DNA from: Myxococcales bacterium
GTDB taxonomy: Bacteria; Myxococcota; UBA727; JABDBI01
Direction: 5' to 3'
Length of the DNA: 64,000 nt
Assembly: GCA_023898405.1 (NCBI GenBank)
Contig: CP060221.1
Span: 1,813,501 to 1,877,500 of the forward strand
The notes under the pieces: model-generated
Told to the model about the DNA's origin: nothing
Seen by the model: the letters and a program-made list of their open reading frames with translations, nothing else
The model's database searches: none
Made by a program: the position numbers and the translations under genes
In this document: piece after piece, positions 1-8,380 of the stretch
Position numbering within the stretch: the stretch's first letter is position 1
Layout of the letters: each line of letters starts with the position of its first letter

Positions 1-589
1 GCTTGAAGCAGGCAAACTTGGCATGTGGCTTTTTTTGGCTACGGAAATACTGCTGTTTGGTGGACTCTTTGTTGCATATTCTATATTTCACTACATGCAT
101 GGTGATTTATTTAGAGAGGCTCATAAATTATTAGACGTGAAGCTTGGGGCAATAAATACTATCGTGCTTTTGTTTTCAAGTCTCACTGTCGTGTTGGCCA
201 TCCATGCAGCACAGAGAAATAAACGGCACTTCATTATATTGAATCTTGCCATAACTATTGCATGTGCTGTTGTATTTTTGGTAATCAAATATTTTGAGTA
301 CTCTCATAAATTCCATGCTGGCTTATTGCCCGGAAATTTTTTTGTTAATGGAAATCTGTCAAATCCTGATCAGATTCATATCTTCTTTGGCATATACTTT
401 CTTATGACCGGGCTTCACGGTATTCACGTTTTGATCGGTATTATTATTCTTACGTGGCTTTTGCTTCGTTCGGTCAAGGGAGATTTTTCATCGCAATACT
501 ATATGCCTATCGAGCTTGGCGGGCTTTATTGGCACTTGGTGGATGTAATTTGGATTTTCTTATTTCCGCTTTTGTATTTGATTGCTTAG
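1..589 (+). CDS. Cytochrome c oxidase subunit III (heme-copper oxidase), 5'-truncated by window edge
   Basis: Integral membrane subunit III of a heme-copper terminal oxidase, which stabilises the catalytic core in the cytoplasmic membrane. The frame is open from base 2: the residues LEAGKLG precede the first Met (base 23), and GKLGMWLFLATEILLFGG is an internal motif of the family, so the ATG at 23 is not the start and the N-terminus lies upstream of the window. About five hydrophobic helices follow, with the family-typical segments HIFFGIYFLMTGLHGIHVL and YWHLVDVIWIFLFPLLYL at the C-terminus. The subunit IV gene starts 10 bases after the stop, so the two are co-transcribed, and subunits I and II are expected just upstream. 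Family assignment is firm; whether the complex is caa3-type or quinol-type cannot be told without the catalytic subunits. Confidence 0.93.
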   Translation, partial: LEAGKLGMWLFLATEILLFGGLFVAYSIFHYMHGDLFREAHKLLDVKLGAINTIVLLFSSLTVVLAIHAAQRNKRHFIILNLAITIACAVVFLVIKYFEYSHKFHAGLLPGNFFVNGNLSNPDQIHIFFGIYFLMTGLHGIHVLIGIIILTWLLLRSVKGDFSSQYYMPIELGGLYWHLVDVIWIFLFPLLYLIA

Positions 590-598
590 AGGTCACTC

Positions 599-1051
599 AT
601 GTCACACACTTCAATGGTTCAAGGACCTAAACCTCATGCCCATTCGGTTTGGATTTATTGGGGCGTATTTTTTGCTTTGGTTCTTCTCACCATAGCGACG
701 GTTGAGTTGGCGCATTATGATTTTGGCAAGTTTAGCATTGTGGTCACCCTATTGATTGCGGGTACTAAATCCTTGCTGGTCATGGGCGTATTTATGCATC
801 TTGCTTTTGATAATAAATTTCTCGCGGTAATTGCCGGTTCATCATTTTTGTTTTTGGCACTTTTTATATTGTTTCCGATACTCGATGTCGGCTCACGAGC
901 AGATATCGATTCAGAGAGAGCTAATTTCCTTCCTCGAGATGAAAAGGTCTACAAACACCATCTGGATAAACCTGACGATTTGCCTTTGGGTCCTGGGCTG
1001 CAAGAAGAGCATAAGGACAAGTTAATCTTTATTAAACCAGGGCAACACTGA
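599..1051 (+). CDS. Cytochrome c oxidase subunit IV, prokaryotic type
   Basis: Small accessory membrane subunit of the oxidase encoded upstream (COX4_pro-like family). The 150 residues contain three hydrophobic helices, roughly residues 17-36, 44-66 and 71-93, with the conserved features YWGVFFALVLLTIATVELA and the KSLLVMGVFMHLAFD stretch. The last ~50 residues are a charged, non-membrane tail, longer than in many family members. A GAGG Shine-Dalgarno lies just before the ATG. It is the last gene of the oxidase operon: a strong hairpin terminator follows 40 bases after the stop. Confidence 0.88.
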   Translation: MSHTSMVQGPKPHAHSVWIYWGVFFALVLLTIATVELAHYDFGKFSIVVTLLIAGTKSLLVMGVFMHLAFDNKFLAVIAGSSFLFLALFILFPILDVGSRADIDSERANFLPRDEKVYKHHLDKPDDLPLGPGLQEEHKDKLIFIKPGQH

Positions 1052-1090
1052 AATTGACCATAAATAGCTAGAAGTCCATTAAGCACACAA

Positions 1091-1116
1091 AAGAGCGTTT
1101 ATAACGCTCTTTTTTT
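1091..1116 (+). terminator. Intrinsic terminator of the oxidase operon
   Basis: A perfect 9-bp stem (AAGAGCGTT / AACGCTCTT) with a 3-base loop is followed directly by a run of T. It ends transcription from the subunit III-IV genes. Confidence 0.9.
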
Positions 1117-1150
1117 CGCCCATAGATAATTTTTAGGCGATAAAGCAATA

Positions 1151-1210
1151 AGAAACTGCTTTGAAAATACTTTCTCAGCTTAGTGAAAAATTATTTTCAA
1201 GACAGTTTCT
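1151..1210. repeat. 19-bp imperfect inverted repeat (hairpin)
   Basis: AGAAACTGCTTTGAAAATA at 1151-1169 pairs with 1192-1210 with two mismatches. The inner part, TTAGTGAAAAATTATTTTCA (1180-1199), recurs with one mismatch at 19385-19404 downstream of clpA, so this is part of a dispersed repeat. It abuts the larger inverted-repeat element that begins at 1205. Confidence 0.6.
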
Positions 1211-1613
1211 TAGCTCGACTTTGGCCGAAATTTGATGATTTAATTTTTCATCATCCACGTTATGCGGCCTGGCAAAGTGCTTGAAGAATAAGGTTGTCAT
1301 TCTTATTGCTATTATTCAACAGCCGCATGGTGCCTGGGTTGTTTTGAAATAGGTGATGCCAGGGACTGTTGTAGGGATCGAAGCCGAATACCCTTGATAA
1401 GTTCGTGTGGTGATAATTCTTGCAGCAAGAAGTTCACTCAGCCAACTCAGACTAGGAGAACTGAGGCATTCGGCAAAATTGTTCATGAAATCTTTTAAGA
1501 AGTGCTCTTTGCATTTCTCGGCAGCTCTTGAGGGTAGATCAGCTTATTCCAATCTTATGTTCTCTTGAAGCTGCCGATTCGTTTCAATTTCGGCCAAAGT
1601 CGAGCTTAGAAAC
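1205..1613. repeat. Structured ~410-bp element bounded by 29-bp inverted repeats
   Basis: The ends 1205-1233 and 1585-1613 are inverted copies of each other (core TTTGGCCGAAATT / AATTTCGGCCAAA, only two or three mismatches over 29 bases). Inside are further perfect complementary pairs: ATGCGGC (1262-1268) with GCCGCAT (1322-1328), GCCGAAT (1383-1389) with ATTCGGC (1468-1474), and TCGGCAGCT (1518-1526) with AGCTGCCGA (1569-1577). No coding sequence is visible in either strand. It could be a MITE-like non-autonomous element or encode a structured RNA. I do not recognise a known RNA family in it. Confidence 0.5.
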
Positions 1614-1794
1614 GGTTTTTAAAGTATTTAACGAAAGCTTTTTGGTTAATTTGTTCATCAAAAAAAAATCCTCAAAAATCATTAGCTTAATAATTTCAAA
1701 ATAGTCTCTAAGATTTTTTAGGTATTTTTAAGGTCTCTTAAATATCAAAAATTTAAAGTCATAACACCAATGGTATTTCTTCACGTACGGTAAA

Positions 1795-2180
1795 TCCAAT
1801 CAAAATAGAAGAAGTTGAAGCTGATGTGGAATTTTATGTGCAACAAGCAAAATGAGCGCTGGCTTTGGCATACCATTGAGCATGAAACTGGTGAGGCCCT
1901 GGCATATATCATTGGTCAATATCAAGATGCTGTCTTGCTTAAGTTGAAAATCTTACTTGAACCTTTCAGCGTAAGGCATTTTTTAACCAATGGCTGTGGA
2001 TAGTATGAGCGTCATATTAGTGCAGAGCAGTTATCAATAGGAAAGGTGAACACTCAAAAATAGAGAGGAAGCTTCTGACTATGTGCACAAGAATCAAGCG
2101 CCTGAAGGTGAAAACTATTTGCTTTTTGAAATCTAAAAAAAGCGCGATATCGTTATTATATTCCTTTGTATATGATTTAA
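1795..2180 (+). pseudogene. Decayed IS1-family transposase (InsB part)
   Basis: The translation, in shifting frames, contains EEVEAD, then MWNFMCNKQNERWLWHTI and HETGEALAYIIG, which align with the DDE transposase of the IS1 element at 8.3-9.15 kb (VEADEMWSFV, NQRWLWHAI, HETGEVLAYVI). The frame changes within GAAGCTGATGTGGAAT near 1820, and in-frame stops occur after NGCG (2001-2003) and again downstream. The 3' part resembles the relic at 59.1-59.7 kb more closely than the 8.3-kb copy. The insA half and both terminal repeats are not recognisable, so this is an old remnant. Confidence 0.75.
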
Positions 2181-2371
2181 AATTTTATAGAAATTGATGC
2201 AATAAAATTATTTATGATGTTTTTTATTTGTTATTAGTGTTGGTTCTATGATTGTTAAAGAGTTTTTTGTTTGATTTTTTTAAGCTTTATCTTTTTATTC
2301 GTTGGTCTTATGTAATTTTTTGTTAAACAAGGTCAATTATTACTAAAATAGATGAGTCTTTGGGGAGTTTG

Positions 2372-2800
2372 ATGAAAAAAATTTTTATCAATATATTTTC
2401 GATGATTTTAGCCTGGCTTTTGGCAAGCTTTGTAAATGGTTCTGTCGTATTGATAGGTACTATGCTTATTCCTCTGCCTGAAGGAGTTGATATTTCGAAC
2501 TTAGAGGCTCTAAAACAAAGCATAACTCTATTTTCTGCAAAACATTTTATTTTTCCCTTGTTGGCGCATTTTATTGCCGTAACGATAGGTGCATATGTTG
2601 CGGCACGATTGCTTGGTAGTAGAACCACGATTTATGCAATGGGTATTGGGCTGATATTTTTTATTGGAGGCATCATAAATAGCCTGATGCTTCCGATACC
2701 CTTATGGTTTATCGTATCTGATTTGTGTTGTGCTTATTTTCCTGCCGCATATTTAGGGCTGCGGTTAGCAAAAAAATGCGACGAAAATAGCAAGATTTAA
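2372..2800 (+). CDS. Small integral membrane protein, unknown function
   Basis: A 142-residue protein of four predicted membrane helices (about residues 5-30, 55-77, 84-104 and 107-130), ending in a short charged tail. I do not recognise a family. The start is placed at the ATG at 2372 because GGGGAG (2362-2367) stands at the right distance; an upstream TTG at 2360 is in frame but overlaps this ribosome-binding site. It converges on the DJ-1 family gene, with 16 bases between the two stop codons. The function is not inferable from context. Confidence 0.65.
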   Translation: MKKIFINIFSMILAWLLASFVNGSVVLIGTMLIPLPEGVDISNLEALKQSITLFSAKHFIFPLLAHFIAVTIGAYVAARLLGSRTTIYAMGIGLIFFIGGIINSLMLPIPLWFIVSDLCCAYFPAAYLGLRLAKKCDENSKI

Positions 2801-2816
2801 TCGCCGCATACTAAAT

Positions 2817-3365
2817 TTATCTTACGAGCATATTTTTTTTAACTTGCAAAACTTGCTCAGGGCTGGATAAGTGTTGAGCAATTGCAAAAGCAAATTCCAT
2901 TGCGCTTGCTGGTCCTTGCCCTGTGATGATATTGGCATCTACAACTACTGGTTTGTCAACGTAGTGCGGAAGCATATCCCTAAGAGCAGGGTAGCACGTA
3001 GCTTTTTTGTTTTCTAACCAACCTCGTTTTGCAAATACAATGGCAGGAGAGGCACAGATAGCGGCAATAATTTTTTTCTTGTTAAAAAAATTATTGAGCT
3101 CTTCAAGCAGTGGAGTATATTGCGCGAAATTTTCAGCTCCATTGGTTCCACCAGGTAAAACGATTGCATCATAATCATCGATTTCTTCGTCGATAAAAAC
3201 AGAATCAGCTATAAGTTTAGTGCCGAGTGCACAAGTGATCTGTCTGTCCATAATGCTGCATACTCTGACCCCAAAATCAGCCCTGCGGAGTATGTCGATA
3301 ATGCTGATAGTTTCCAGTTCTTCACACCCGTCAGCAACAGCAACAAGAATATTATTTTGTTTCAT
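2817..3365 (-). CDS. DJ-1/PfpI (YajL-like) family protein
   Basis: A 182-residue protein of the DJ-1/ThiJ/PfpI superfamily, cytosolic proteins linked to oxidative stress, glyoxalase III or deglycase activity. The nucleophile-elbow cysteine is present as Cys104 in IIAAICASPAIV, the equivalent of DJ-1 Cys106, and the acidic partner is one of the pair Glu15-Glu16 in ADGCEELET. The VLPGGTNGAENF strand and the CYPALRDML segment also fit. The length is normal for the family. AGGAG precedes the ATG. The gene for a small outer-membrane protein ends 13 bases upstream, so the two probably share a transcript. The true substrate is unknown; deglycase claims for this family are disputed. Confidence 0.88.
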   Translation of the reverse strand: MKQNNILVAVADGCEELETISIIDILRRADFGVRVCSIMDRQITCALGTKLIADSVFIDEEIDDYDAIVLPGGTNGAENFAQYTPLLEELNNFFNKKKIIAAICASPAIVFAKRGWLENKKATCYPALRDMLPHYVDKPVVVDANIITGQGPASAMEFAFAIAQHLSSPEQVLQVKKNMLVR

Positions 3366-3378
3366 GTTTTATGCGCTC

Positions 3379-3945
3379 CTAAAAATAGTAGTTGATACCA
3401 CCACCAAAGTGTGGATGAGAACTATCAAAAACAAGTCCATTTTGTGATTCTATTTTCATATTTGTCATCCAGGGGAGCTCTAAGTGAATGGAGAAATTTT
3501 TGTTGAAAAAATATTCAGCCCCAATACCCGCACCCAGGCCAAGACCAAGTGAAAAAGAGTTACTGCCGATATTCAGGTTTCCAACATTCGCATTCTTTTT
3601 TTCATGATAGAGAATAGCTGCCCCATAGGCGAGAGCATAAATTCTGATCGATGAGTGGGGCAAGATAGATTTGGGAAAAACATGGTGGGCAAAAGTATAG
3701 CTTGGTCCTATGGCGAGACCTATTCTTCCAGTATAGGAACCTAGCCAACCACCAAGATTGCTTACTATACCAAAATCTGAATTAAAGTGATGTCGGTAGG
3801 TAAAACCCCATGTATCAAATACTGCACCACCAACACCAATGCTGTGGCCAGTACCATTATTTTTGAGGTTTTCAGGATCGGTTGCTGTTTGCACGAAGGC
3901 AGTGCTCGCAAAGCCTAAAAATATCAATGCGTGTAAAAATTTCAT
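3379..3945 (-). CDS. Outer-membrane beta-barrel-like protein, ~188 aa
   Basis: A secreted protein with an N-terminal signal peptide (MKFLHALIFLGFASTAFVQ). The mature part consists of alternating strands rich in Gly, Ser, Tyr and Phe, ends in an aromatic residue (NYYF), and contains GLGLGAGIGAEYFFNKNFS, a pattern typical of small eight-stranded outer-membrane barrels. I chose the ATG at 3945, preceded by GGGATGAG, over an in-frame TTG at 3963. It lies upstream of the DJ-1 family gene on the same transcript. No specific function can be assigned. Confidence 0.7.
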   Translation of the reverse strand: MKFLHALIFLGFASTAFVQTATDPENLKNNGTGHSIGVGGAVFDTWGFTYRHHFNSDFGIVSNLGGWLGSYTGRIGLAIGPSYTFAHHVFPKSILPHSSIRIYALAYGAAILYHEKKNANVGNLNIGSNSFSLGLGLGAGIGAEYFFNKNFSIHLELPWMTNMKIESQNGLVFDSSHPHFGGGINYYF

Positions 3946-4288
3946 ACTCTCATCCCTGCTCAATAGTTTTTAGAGCAATAGCATAACTACAGTGATAGTG
4001 CATCAAAAATGATAGAAACTAAATTAGTTTGCTCAAGTAGAAATGACGACCTTTGCTTAAAAAATAAGTTGTTGTCACTGGATGCTCAAAACCAAAAAAC
4101 TTTGTATGTTAAAATTAAACTAAAAGTAATTCATTTTTTTTATGAAAAAGTGGTTTAGAAAATATTTTATCTGTCTTATTTTTTGTTAAATATAAAGCAT
4201 TATATGGAGTAAATAAATTTTTTTCTTTCTAAACACTGCTAATATTTCTTAGATGCCAAAATCACTACTTCTTTAAACAGAACAATCT
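3946..4288. other. Intergenic, no feature seen
   Basis: AT-rich sequence between the barrel gene and the glutaredoxin-like remnant. It must carry the promoter of the barrel gene, but I see no convincing element and no RNA or coding signal. Confidence 0.5.
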
Positions 4289-4620
4289 TTAGTCACCTTT
4301 CAGCTCGTGCATTTGTCTTAAATTAATTTTATTGTTGATGGCCTTTTGAAGTTCAGGATAGCCTCCACGATAGGTATCATCGATATAAATGAAGGGCTAA
4401 CGAATACCGTTTATGTTGGGACGATATTTTTGAGCCAGCACTGGATCATTATGGATATTCACAAATTGAAAATTTATGTTGTGCTCTCTGGGCAGATTTT
4501 CTGAAGCAACACAAAATCCACAGCCAGGATTATCATACAAGATTACCTCTAGACTGCTGTGGGAGTTGTCTGAAGTTGTTTGCCGAGTAGGAAGTGAGTT
4601 TGAGTTATCTTTTGCCTTGC
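4289..4620 (-). pseudogene. Glutaredoxin-like domain remnant with in-frame stop
   Basis: Reading the minus strand gives LEVILYDNPGCGFCVASENL, a thioredoxin-fold start with a CGFC redox motif, then a VNIHNDPVLAQKYRPNINGI segment, a TAG stop at 4397-4399, and in the same frame PFIYIDDTYRGGYPELQKAI ending at a TAA. This matches the order of a glutaredoxin (CxxC, cis-Pro loop, GG motif), the stop falling just before the cis-Pro. There is no good start codon. The frame opens inside the 3' end of the CAP-domain gene through a Ser/Asn/Thr-rich linker, so the domain may once have been the C-terminus of that protein, separated by a frameshift. It could instead be an independent dead gene. Confidence 0.6.
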
Positions 4621-5549
4621 TCCGGCGGGTTTAACTTAAAAGGCCTGAGTTTTGTAGTTATTTTATTTTGATCAGTTATGGTGATGTTGCCTTGAGGATT
4701 ATAATTGCAGACCCAAATTTCAGCTCTGCCGCCTTTGCTAAAACCAGCATCACCAGCATTACACACTGCAACACCGCAACCCACTTCAGTAGTGCTATCC
4801 CACAAAGCTTGAGTAAAATGTCTGCACTGTTTTCCTGGCTGACACGTATTGCTATCCAAATTATAATCAATGCACTCGCTATTCCAACCATAAACTTGCT
4901 TTTCTGGATTGGAGGCGAAATAACCTATGCTTATAGTTTTGCTGGTCTGATTCCATGCAAGATTTTCTCCCCACTCTTTGCCTTCTCTTTGATTTAAAGC
5001 AGAACGATGGTGCATCGCACAAGCGTAGTTAGTTTTTAAATAATCAGCCCATCGTTGCGCATGTTGGGCAAGCTCATTGCTCCAAACTAAAGGCTGTTGG
5101 CCAAAGCGGGATCGGTCTTTGTTATGGGCCAGCAAAAAACGATTTTGCAATTCGCCCAACTGAAATGAGGGTGCATTGGCGGGCGTATCATCAACCAAAG
5201 ATTGGCACATTTGTTGGTAGCTCAAGTGAACAGTGGGATTGCTTGATTGGGTGGTCTGATTAGGAACGAGAAAAGGAGTTTTTAATTGTTCACTTGGTTT
5301 TTGTTCATGAGTTGTTGTGCGGTCTTTTTCGCTATTTAAAACTGGACTATGAGAAGGCTGGGCTTTAGGTTTAATAGCATCATCTAGGATGTTTTTCCTT
5401 GTTGTTGTGCTCACGTCCGAAGGTTCTTTTTGAGCCGGCCTATTTAACTGAAGCCGACTCGTTTCAGAATTTGATTGGCCCGAGCTACAACTAAATATTG
5501 TTAAGATGTATGCCAATGCGAAAAAAAAATTTAATTTAAAGTTACTCAT
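4605..5549 (-). CDS. CAP/SCP-domain lipoprotein
   Basis: A 314-residue exported protein. A signal peptide ends in a lipobox-like TIFSC (Cys21), so the protein is probably lipid-anchored. A low-complexity Ser/Thr/Pro/Gln linker runs to about residue 110 and a CAP (SCP/TAPS, cysteine-rich secretory) domain follows. Domain signatures are LLAHNKDRSRFG, WGENLAW, HFTQALWDSTTEVGCGVAVC and IWVCNYNPQGN. The conserved pocket His and Glu residues are present, and paired cysteines suggest disulfides. Family members are extracellular and bind sterols or lipids or act as proteases; the role here is open. Downstream, in another frame, is a glutaredoxin-like remnant that may be a lost C-terminal domain. Confidence 0.87.
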   Translation of the reverse strand: MSNFKLNFFFALAYILTIFSCSSGQSNSETSRLQLNRPAQKEPSDVSTTTRKNILDDAIKPKAQPSHSPVLNSEKDRTTTHEQKPSEQLKTPFLVPNQTTQSSNPTVHLSYQQMCQSLVDDTPANAPSFQLGELQNRFLLAHNKDRSRFGQQPLVWSNELAQHAQRWADYLKTNYACAMHHRSALNQREGKEWGENLAWNQTSKTISIGYFASNPEKQVYGWNSECIDYNLDSNTCQPGKQCRHFTQALWDSTTEVGCGVAVCNAGDAGFSKGGRAEIWVCNYNPQGNITITDQNKITTKLRPFKLNPPEQGKR

Positions 5550-5742
5550 AGCTGAGTGATTTAATATTATACATTTTGTAGATCAAGATTAAAATATATC
5601 TAGATCTTTGGATGTTGTATAATACTCTAATAAGCTTATTTTTTTTGCTGGTTATTGCCACAATGCCAAGATCCATTTTGCTATTCCCTAAAATAAGTTT
5701 CTAGATATTATTAAAAAAATTTTAATTTTTGATTTAATAATA

Positions 5743-6462
5743 AAGGGGCTGTAGTAGCTAAGCGTTAATGTTTAGTGTGTTTATACCAGTATTTTAGCTG
5801 TTTTAGAAGCTGTTGGTGATTGCCTCCGTTGAAGCGCCATTCACATTCCTTAAGAAACCAATAAAAATTATCCTGTTTTATCCCATTAAACTTACGCAGA
5901 TTGCGTTTGGCTTGGTTCCAGAAGTTCTCAATCCCATTGATATGGTTTTGCTTATCAGCAAACAGCTTGGAATGATTAATGCGCATATGGTGAAATGCAG
6001 ATACATCTAAGGCATTATATGATTTAAAGGTATCTGTATAAACTATGCTGTCCGGAAGAACTTTCTCTTCTACAATAGGCAGAAGAGTTTCTGTTTTTGC
6101 ATTAGGAATGATGGCTGTGTAAACCTTGCCACCTCGCTTAAGAAGGCCAAAAACAGCTACTTTACCTCCAGCTCCACGTCCTCTCTTGCCTTTTCGAACT
6201 CCGCCAAAATAACTTTCATCTACTTCAATTTCTCCGCTTAAGTCATAGCTTGGAAGTTTGCTGGCTATTAATTTTCTTAACCTTAAGAAGAAATTACTGG
6301 CTGTATTAGATTGAATAATAACCAGTTCTGATGCTGCTCTGGCGGTTACACCAGCAACAAATAATTTTATCAGTTCGCTCTGCTGGCGCACTGTTAAACG
6401 GCTGCGTCTCTTATACATTGAAGTAGCTTACCCTTAATTGGGCTTAGCTACTACAGCCCCTT
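5743..6462 (-). mobile_element. IS1595-family insertion sequence, complete
   Basis: A 720-bp element bounded by 21-bp perfect inverted repeats (AAGGGGCTGTAGTAGCTAAGC at 5743-5763, its complement at 6442-6462) and containing one transposase gene. No clear 8-bp target duplication is visible at the flanks. The element appears intact. Confidence 0.85.
5765..6418 (-). CDS. IS1595-family (ISXO2-like) transposase
   Basis: A 217-residue DDE transposase. The N-terminus (RSRLTVRQQSELIKLFVAG) is a helix-turn-helix. The catalytic core is visible as IEVDESYFGG (first Asp), IVYTDTFKSYNAL (second Asp) and HINGIENFWNQAKR (Asn/Glu region). It lacks the N-terminal zinc ribbon that longer ISXO2 transposases carry. 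It fills almost the whole element, starting 24 bases inside the right inverted repeat, and shows no frameshift, so it may be active. Confidence 0.9.
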   Translation of the reverse strand: MYKRRSRLTVRQQSELIKLFVAGVTARAASELVIIQSNTASNFFLRLRKLIASKLPSYDLSGEIEVDESYFGGVRKGKRGRGAGGKVAVFGLLKRGGKVYTAIIPNAKTETLLPIVEEKVLPDSIVYTDTFKSYNALDVSAFHHMRINHSKLFADKQNHINGIENFWNQAKRNLRKFNGIKQDNFYWFLKECEWRFNGGNHQQLLKQLKYWYKHTKH

Positions 6463-6472
6463 AATCTAAATA

Positions 6473-7990
6473 CTAGTTATTTAGCTTATTCAAAAACTCT
6501 AAAATGCTTGCCTTTGTCCAAGGACCGTAATGATCTTTTCCATGTAGTCTCCAAAAGCCAAAGGTTTGTTCTTTATTATGATAATCTTTAAAAACCCATG
6601 TTTCATGAGAACCATTAATATTTTTTATTTCCCCTTTCAGTCTTTTAAATATATTATTAATTTTATTATATTTAATATGTTTAACACTTTTTATTTTATC
6701 AATAGAATTTAATAATACACTTCTAAAATCAGATTTAGGATCTAAAATATTTCTAGAAAGTTGTGGATTTTTAGTACTTGTTTTTAAAGATATTATCTCT
6801 TCTTTTACAACACTGTCATTTTTTATTACTTCTTGAACTGACAAAAAAGAAATATTTGACTCTATTTTTTCTTCTTTAACAATGTTTTCTTCTTTCATAT
6901 CAGAAGATAAATCAATTAATTCTTTTGATTCAGGAGAAAATTCTTTTGTCAAACTCTCATCTTTTTTATTTTTAAGAAAATTTATTAACTCTTTATTTAA
7001 ATTAACTTTTCTTAGTTTCTTAGTGGTATTGCTAATATTAAAAACCGTACTTAGTTCATCATTATCTTTTTTATCTATCGCACAAATTTTAATAAGTGTA
7101 TCTATATTATTTTCTTCTAATTTACCTTTTTCTAAAACAGGCCATAGGTATTTAAAATTATTCAAAATTTTTTTTGTCCTATTATTTAACTCAGAAGGAT
7201 CTTCTATCATTCTCCATGATTGATAAATAATATCAATATAAAAATTATCAATTTGATCAATGTAAGGCAAAACCCTATCTTTTAAAGACTTGATTTTAGC
7301 TTTTTCAGCTATAAATTGTTTCGTAATTTTAGTTTTAAAAGTTGAAATTTGTATATATTTTTTAAGCTCTGTATCTTTACAAGAGGATGTATATTTATTA
7401 AAAAATTGCAAAGAGCTCATTTTTAATGCTTCTTCATAGTGAGGTATAATTTTATCATCGCGGAAAAAATTTAACTTATAACCTGATGTATAAAATCCAC
7501 CTGAACCCATACATAAATAAAATTGTTCGTCTTCTTTATGAGATAATTTTGCTTGTTTAACCCTAGCATCTAAATGATCAATATATCTACTTAAAGTAAA
7601 AGTAAAAAAATCATTTGAAGTAATGAAACCTTCATCAAAGCGTTGTAGGTTATCTAAAAATGGGTAATACTCTGTTTTTAAAATTTTTTCGTATCCATCA
7701 TTAGAAGAATCTTCATTTGATTCGTAATAATGTCCATCAAGTTTGGCAAAAGATATAATTTTATCAGCTATTGACCTTATTTGCTGATTTTTAATCTGTT
7801 CAACTCGTTGTGAAGATTCCTCAATAAAAACATTAAACATCTCTTCTAAATTATCCCTTGTGCAAGATGAAGTTATATTGCTAAAACTTAGATTGCTTTT
7901 ATTAGGTAAATGAAAAAATTCTGAAGCATTACATTGAGTTACGATTAATAAACATTTTAAAATATTTAAAAAAAATTTACTATAAGGCAT
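6473..7990 (-). CDS. Large secreted protein with possible C-terminal HicA-like domain
   Basis: A 505-residue, Lys/Asn/Ser-rich exported protein of unknown function. A signal peptide (FFLNILKCLLIVTQCNAS) is followed by a mostly helical region to about residue 330 and a charged low-complexity stretch to about 430. The last ~55 residues contain NGSHETWVFK and LHGKDHYGPWTKASILEFL, which resemble the GSH motif and following His/Gly/Lys-Leu helix of HicA toxins (compare RGSHVFMKKG in the true hicA at 14.27 kb). This similarity is by eye only. The IS1595 element ends ten bases downstream. The gene is more AT-rich than the core genes. Confidence 0.65.
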   Translation of the reverse strand: MPYSKFFLNILKCLLIVTQCNASEFFHLPNKSNLSFSNITSSCTRDNLEEMFNVFIEESSQRVEQIKNQQIRSIADKIISFAKLDGHYYESNEDSSNDGYEKILKTEYYPFLDNLQRFDEGFITSNDFFTFTLSRYIDHLDARVKQAKLSHKEDEQFYLCMGSGGFYTSGYKLNFFRDDKIIPHYEEALKMSSLQFFNKYTSSCKDTELKKYIQISTFKTKITKQFIAEKAKIKSLKDRVLPYIDQIDNFYIDIIYQSWRMIEDPSELNNRTKKILNNFKYLWPVLEKGKLEENNIDTLIKICAIDKKDNDELSTVFNISNTTKKLRKVNLNKELINFLKNKKDESLTKEFSPESKELIDLSSDMKEENIVKEEKIESNISFLSVQEVIKNDSVVKEEIISLKTSTKNPQLSRNILDPKSDFRSVLLNSIDKIKSVKHIKYNKINNIFKRLKGEIKNINGSHETWVFKDYHNKEQTFGFWRLHGKDHYGPWTKASILEFLNKLNN

Positions 7991-8155
7991 ATATTATCCT
8001 AAAATTAAAATAGTTTTGAAATAAATAATTAAAAATTTAAACTAATACAAACACAACAATAGTCAATACAGCATACAGGGCCACCTCATGAAAAAAGTTC
8101 AATTGCGCAAATTTGTTAAATAGTTATTTTTCTTTCTTTATATATAGGAAAGAAA

Positions 8156-8291
8156 ATGTCAGTAAATTTAGAAGAAAGTTTTTTAGATTTTTTTAAGGAC
8201 TTAAAAGATCCTCGTTCTAATAGAAACCGCTCTACACAATATCTTAAATATTATTAACTACTTTGTCAGCTTGCATATGTGGAGCAGAAGG
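8156..8291 (+). pseudogene. ISAs1-family transposase N-terminal fragment
   Basis: The first codons read MSVNLEESFLDFFKDLKDPR, the typical start of ISAs1 (H-repeat) transposases. After a stop and frameshift near 8250 another frame gives ILLTTLSACICGAEG, the next conserved block of the family. The fragment is cut off by the IS1 element that starts at 8292; nothing of the rest of the gene is found on the far side. Confidence 0.7.
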
Positions 8292-8380
8292 GGTAGTGCT
8301 GCAAATTTGTTGAACTATTTTTCTTCTCTCCTTTCTTTAATAAATTGAGTTTGTTCTTAAACAAGATTTGAAAGAAGGCC

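Noticed and set aside
1205..1613. RNase P RNA, tmRNA or 6S RNA
   Set aside because: None of the conserved core motifs of these RNAs is present; only nested complementary segments are seen.
5730..6475. Target-site duplication of the IS1595 element
   Set aside because: The 8-base flanks on the two sides do not match.
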